DNA of 64,000 bases, taken from positions 65,001-129,000 of the forward strand of contig JAJTWR010000076.1 in the NCBI GenBank assembly GCA_021613335.1, in the 5' to 3' direction. How positions within the stretch are numbered: position 1 is the first letter of the stretch; the number at the start of each line of letters is the position of its first letter. This DNA comes from Whitmania pigra. Lineage: Eukaryota > Annelida > Clitellata > Hirudinida > Haemopidae. Both the position numbers and the translations under genes were made by a program. The notes below the pieces were generated by a model, which saw nothing but the letters and a program-made list of their open reading frames with translations, did not search any database and was not told where the DNA came from. Positions 58,349 through 64,000 of the stretch are shown piece by piece.

Positions 58349-61300
58349 ATGGCTGAAGAGGACTTAACAAGGCGTTAGTATTTCGTGGCAAATTGTACAG
58401 GTTTTTAATTATAATTTAGCGCTTATAACATTGTGGATCTGAATTTTAGAAAATTGTGGCATTAATAAAGAGCTTGAAAGTTTACGAGAACGAGAGCAAA
58501 ATTTAGTACGTGAAAAAATGGAGAGAGAAAACGAATTTGGTCACCAAAGAGCAAGATTCATAGAGCTTTTTAAGCAAAAAGAAGGTGATTTAAGTTAAAG
58601 AATCTGTTATCTGTTAATACATTTATTTATATTGTTTTTTTATTGTAAGAACATGTGGAAATACCTGTATTAATGCAGCTAAGGTATATTATATTTTGTG
58701 CTATGTCAGTGATGTATGACAAGGGTACCTTTGCATGACAAAAACATTTACTTTTCTGAACTAAATCCTTTCGTAACACATTAAAATTTTCAGGCTAACA
58801 GTTTTATTTGTTTTTAGAGGAACTCTCGAATATGAAAACATGCTGCAAAAATTTAGAAGATGAAAATGCCAAACTGAAAGAAGAAATAAAAACGTTTAGT
58901 GAAAAAATTGATGAAATAAAAACTGAGTCAGCAATCCTGGAAGTAAACAAGGACGATGAGATTACAAGAATTCAGCAGAAGTTTCAGGAGGAATCTGCCT
59001 CTTTCCAGCACATTCTTAAAGGTTGACCTGACTTTGAATTTGTTAAAGTAAAAAGATGTAGTATTCTTGTAAATATTTTTGGCAGTATCACAAAAATAAA
59101 ACTTGCTGCCTTAGACTCATAAGTTACCAAATTTGTATTTTTATGATTAATAATAAATTTATAAGACAAATGCTTACAATTATGTTAAATATTATCTAAA
59201 TATTTTCTGAAGAATCCATTAGTCAAGCATATCAGAGTGCAATGTCTAAGTTTGAGTCTGAAAGAGAGGAGTGGCTTAAAGATAATGAAAAGCTTCAAGC
59301 AGAACTTCAGGAGATGAAGTTGAAGATTACCCAAGAGAAGTTGGAAATTTCTTTCATTTCTGATATTTTTGCTTTTAATTTTTATGTAAGTTTCTATTTA
59401 AATTAACTACAATTGAATGAAGAAGGTAATTACTTAATTTGTATTCTTATTAATTTCATTTTTTTCCAAAAGAGAGAGCACCCTCACCTCTTTGGCAAAA
59501 ACACTGCAGAAAAAAGTGGCACTTGTCAGAAAAGAGGAACCTGAGAATCTGGAGAATAGCATGAAAAAGGTGGTGTTCTGTGATGCTGTTTTTAGTAAAG
59601 AAGATGCATTGTTGGACTCAATGTGATTGTTTTCAATGTCATGTAATTGCTTTTGGATCAATAAGATGTTTGACATGTTTCAAAGTGAAAATTATTGCCT
59701 CATTCATTTGGACAACTTTCAACCAACTAAATTTTTGAATAATTGATGCCCTCTTCTTTATTAAATGACTAGTTTATGGTTATTATTATTATTATTGCTA
59801 TTATTACTATTATTATTGTCCCAGGCTCAGGAGGATGTTGAACTTTTGAAGTCAGTGGTGACTCCACTGGAGGATGAAATCTCACAACTTAAGAAGGAGT
59901 TGCACATGAGGGACCAACAAATTGCAGAGGCACTCAATCGCGTTCGTATTTCGTCATTAAATTTCATTTATTAAATATGATTACATGGTCAGGAGCGGCA
60001 AATTTGCCGACATTTATGTTTCTTTACGACTCAGTCGATCAGTTGATGGATGAATAATCAGCTTTGGCAGTTGACCATTACTTAATCCGTTGTTCTTCAA
60101 TTAGTTTCATTACTTAATTGTGCCTTTTATTATTGTTCCACTCATCTTGGAGTGAAGTTGTTAAGAGCATGTTAGAGATCTAAATTGCTTATTCATTGAA
60201 TCACTAATTGATGATTGCTTTTCTGATGCATCCTGAGCTATGACAGGTGTTTTAAAGTTTGTATTTCGATTCACTTTTTGAAAACGCTGGTGGAGGATTC
60301 TTATTTATAAATTTACTAGGATTCCAATGTTTCAATGGATCTTTCTGATTTGACTGTTTTGGGAGAGGTTAGCATTTCGTCGCGACAAGCTTCAGACGTT
60401 TTGTGCTTCGTTGTTAAATTCTCGACTAAAGTTGCTATTAGGTTAAATGCTTAATTGAATATTAAGTTCAGAACTTATTAGCTGATTCTGTCTTCATTGA
60501 ATATAGACTAAGGAGCTGAACCAGAGTCTTCAAACAGAGAAAGCATCGAGGACCGATCTCGAGATGTACGTCAAAGTGCTCAACACTCAAAAGGAGGTAC
60601 TCAGGAATGACAACCTCAAGCTTATCTCGAATCTTCAAAATGGTGAGAAGCCACAGAATCTTATTATTGCAATGGAATGTAATTTATTTCGTTCGTGAGG
60701 TATTACATGCCACATTAACAATTTAGCAAATTATTTTAACATTTATTAGCAGATGTTTTAGTACCAAGTAGCTTTAGTATTAAAATCTTAGCCTAATGCA
60801 TTGTTGGATTTGCTCTTCATCTGGTTTATTAGTTTGATTTTTAATTTGTGAAGACTTTATACAATTTCTGGATTCCTAATACAAGTGATGAATTCCTCAA
60901 AATGAGTGATTAACTATTAATAAATTTAGTTGTTATTAAAAAATGCTTATATACAGAAAAATGTATTTGTTTTAATTGTATTTTTTCAATTTTAAATTCA
61001 TTGAATTCAGCATTACGCCTTTCAGTAATAAAGCTCCTCGAACAGGAAAAATTGGAGCATGAGGACCTAAAAAGGACCTGGGAGATGGCAAACGAGCAAT
61101 TCCTCGAGTCTCAGAATTTGTTGGCGATGGACATCAAGAGACTCGAGTCTGTTCTGAATAGCGAACAAATGGAAGCAGTTTCCGGTGAGTCTCGTTTCAT
61201 TGACGTGAGAATGGAGTGTTAATGTGGTTTTATTTTTATGACAAATTCGTTGTTGTGGAGAAGGAGGTCGAATATTCTAGGTGACAGTTATGATGGTTAT

Positions 61301-64000
61301 TATTAAAAACTAAACAACTAATGGCTTTTCAGACATGAAGGAAGGAGATTATGAAAGGGAGAAGCAAGAAAAACGAGTGGACGAGTTGAAGGAGATGATT
61401 GAACGAGAGACAGCTGTCCACCAGAAAAGAAAGAAAGAAGGTCCTTTGATGTTCAATTAAATAGTTTTCTGTGAATGATGTTCTGTGAAGCTTACTAGCT
61501 TTTTTTAGTTTTATTTGGTGATTTATCTTCATTATTTTTGTACCTTTATTACTTTAGGGGATGCACTCAGACGTTCTGTCAGCTCTTTGGAGGTAGCCGA
61601 ATGTTACGTTTGACTTTGAATAAGTTAAAATTTGCTGTAAATAGTTTAATTGCTTAGGGTTATTGCTAATATTATTTTACCATTAGCATCAGCTTCAGTA
61701 ATTTTTCTTTCTCAGATTCTTTCAAATTCGAGCAGCATGATGGATATTGCTGAGAATTTGTTTCCTGATATGGAGCCCGGTGTTTCACAGGATGGGCATC
61801 TGGCCAACAAGAATTCATCCGATGATGTTGCACCTTCTCATTCCTCAGCATCTGTACTGGACGCAAAAGATGTTAAGTCTCCTGTGAATAACCATGCCAG
61901 TGACTGTCATATTAAAACATCAGAGCAAGCACCTAATGTTGACTCTACAGGTACTAACTTTTACAGTCTGCCCTTTAAAGCATCAGTAAAACAATATAAA
62001 TTATTAATCATGAAAAATGTATAAATTATTTTAAAGGTTTCTTAACTTTAATGTTAGGTTTTTGTTTGACAGACAGAAATGAGGTCAGTCAAGGTCATTT
62101 GTCTTCTCCTCCTTCAAAACGGGATTCATCTTCTGGCAAAAGAGTTGTCAGTGATTCAGAGTGGCAGAAGTTACAGATCGAGGTTTTTTTAAGTATTGTT
62201 TCGGAACTTATCCAAAAATTAGGAATTTAGTGTAATTTAAAAAAAATTACTGCACATAATTTAACTTAATTAAACTAACTTTCTCTAGGTTAATGCTGCT
62301 AGAGACAAATTGACCAAGCCATGCAGCTCATGTCAGTCCATGGAAGAGAAAGTTCAGGCGAGTCACGAGCAGGAGAAGAAGTTCCAAGCGCAAGTGCAGA
62401 CTATGATCAAACAGCTGGATGCTGAAAGGAGGGCCCTGACCAACCAGGAGGCTTATGTCAAAGAATTGGAAACTAATCTTCATGCCGTGGTCGAGAATTC
62501 CGAAGTTCAAGTGGGTAAATTAGCTTTTAGGAATTCAAAATAAATTTTTATTATACATTTTTTGATGTTTTCATCAGGAAACTCAATAAAAGTGTGCCGG
62601 TGATATTATCATGTTTCATTGTTATTATATAGATCCAGACACTTCAGAGTAAGCTGACAGAATCAGAAAAGTTTATGAAGTCATTTAAGGATCATTTTGA
62701 AAGAGGGAAGTTTGAGCTCTATGACTATTTGGTTAGTGCTTATAATTTGAGCTTTGAAATGTCATTAAAAAAAGTTTGACACATACAAGAATATTTATCT
62801 TGCATAATTTTTAATCAGAAACAATTGTCAGCTGATAGAGAAGACATTCAGAAAGAGGTTGTTGGTCAATATTAATATTTTGTACAAATGTTCTAACAAA
62901 TAAAAAAAACTTTAGAGATAAAAATTAGTTACTTTTAAAGCTGACAAGGCTTCAAGATGAAAATGATAGTTTAGTGGACAAGCATGCCAAGAAGGCACAG
63001 GAAATGCAAGAAGAAATCATCAACTTTCCAAACAACTTGGATGTCAGTTTACATATTTTAATTTCATCAAATAATTTATATATTTGCATTTCAATATTAA
63101 ATTTGAAGAATGCATATTTAAAAATACTTTACAAAGTAAAATCTTGAGATGTCTGCTTCAGGAGATGCAACACATATTGTTGAAATACCGCGAAGAGCTG
63201 ATAACCTGCAAAGTAACACTGGAACACAACACAGAAGTTCTCAAGAGCGAGATCTCCTTTCTCAGATCCAGGTTGGAAGCTGAGCAACAGGAACGAAACA
63301 ACATGGAAGAAACGCTAACACAAGAATTGAGCCAACTCCAAGGTCAAGTCGGTGAGTGATCTCTTTTTGGAATAATAATAAATTTGTGAGGCACCATGTG
63401 CATATAGAATGGTTTGATTTTGTTGAATACTCGCCTGGAACTAGATATTTCTTTATCAGTAACGTTTGAGTGTGTATTGACCTTGTTTTAAGATGCACAG
63501 AAACAATTAGGAGCAGAACTCGAAAAGGAACGAGAGAAAAGAGTTGAGGAGGAGAAAAACAGAGAAAAGTTGGAGGAACAAAATTCCAAAAATGTGCAAA
63601 CAGTAGAGACACTACAATTTGAAGTGAAACAGCTAACCTCTGTCAAGGTAACTAATATAATATTGATTTTATATTCATATTGTGATATCCTCATAAACTG
63701 CCAAAAATTGTATAATCCAATTAAAGATGTTCTAAAATCTTTTATTCATCATTCTCAGGCAAAGCTCGACAAACACATCCATGAACTCAAGTCAAAGATA
63801 CATTCCCTACAGGTTGACCTAGACAATAGTGAAGATGTGCAAAGGGACTTTGTTAAACTCTCACAGACCCTACAGGTACTCAATAGAAACCTGATCAGCT
63901 AGAATCGGCCTTTATAAACATAAAAAAAATTTCAGATTCAGCTTGAAAAGATAAGAGCTGCAGAAACAGAAGTGAGATGGCAACACGAGGAAGATGTTGA
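58349..64000 (+). CDS. RABEP1: Rabaptin (RABEP1-like), 3' end beyond window
   Basis: A multi-exon coiled-coil protein; rabaptin-5 binds active Rab5 and Rabex-5 on early endosomes and promotes fusion. Exon 1, MAEEDLTR, joins via a GTTAGT donor to NCGINKELESLRERE and HQRARFIELFKQKE, matching the rabaptin start. Later blocks in order are AQEDVELLKSVVTPLEDEIS, TDLEMYVKVLNTQKEVL, LLEQEKLEHEDLKRTWEMAN and EQFLESQNLLAMDIKRLESV. A polar linker at about 61.73-61.95 kb follows. Then come SEWQKLQIEVNAARDKL with the CSSC motif, LLKYREELITCK, RSRLEAEQQERNNMEETL, and the hallmark DVQRDFVKLSQTLQ with IQLEKIRAAETEVRWQHEED at the window edge. The order and spacing fit the whole family. Vertebrate rabaptin ends soon after this point. 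Some exons, for example those around 59.4 kb and 62.8-63.0 kb, have boundaries I could not fix. Confidence 0.93.

Overview
The window is nuclear DNA of an invertebrate metazoan. It is AT-rich, its genes carry many short GT-AG introns (with at least two probable GC-AG introns), and it contains animal-specific genes: Crumbs, rabaptin, ING3, a PCGF3/5 polycomb RING protein, SSUH2, CCDC102A and NOC3. Abundant di- to hexanucleotide microsatellites, a SINE-like tail ending in a GCGCTATATAAAT motif, and small TIR elements with CTAAGGGG ends suggest a marine non-insect animal (cnidarian, lophotrochozoan or tunicate). I cannot place the phylum from the sequence alone.

1-22 kb is gene-dense. A single-pass protein with one thrombospondin type-1 repeat and a long phospho-rich tail (+, 1.6-4.2 kb) meets NOC3 (-, 4.3-8.2 kb) tail to tail. 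NOC3 shares a 217-bp spacer with a divergent SPIDR N-terminus-like gene (+, 8.4-9.9 kb). A single-exon 1060-residue multi-pass membrane protein follows (-, 10.2-13.4 kb), then CCDC102A (-, 14.7-17.1 kb), a small membrane-anchored acidic protein with a duplicated exon (+, 17.9-19.0 kb), an intronless CFAP157-like coiled-coil gene (-, 19.4-20.7 kb) and an unrecognised 132-residue three-exon gene (-, 21.4-21.9 kb).

22-35 kb is dominated by microsatellites (GAT, GATGAC, TGGA, TGAA, TTG, ATC), but it is not empty. A complete SSUH2 gene can be assembled across it from ten exons (28.9-34.9 kb, 372 codons). Its first two introns hold the two largest simple-repeat arrays of the region.

35-41 kb holds two chromatin regulators, divergently arranged: ING3 (-) and PCGF3 (+).

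41-53.6 kb is one large Crumbs gene (-), from signal peptide through LamG and EGF modules to the ERLI C-terminus, with repeat-rich introns. 55-57 kb has a small secreted protein gene and a GC-rich minisatellite of about 1.1 kb. After a TIR element at 57.2-57.75 kb, the rabaptin (RABEP1-like) gene starts at 58.35 kb and runs off the right edge.

The genes are ordinary, unrelated animal housekeeping, cell-biology and ciliary genes; no operon or defence-type system is visible. The most unusual material is the SSUH2 intron arrays, the unrecognised families and the small mobile elements.
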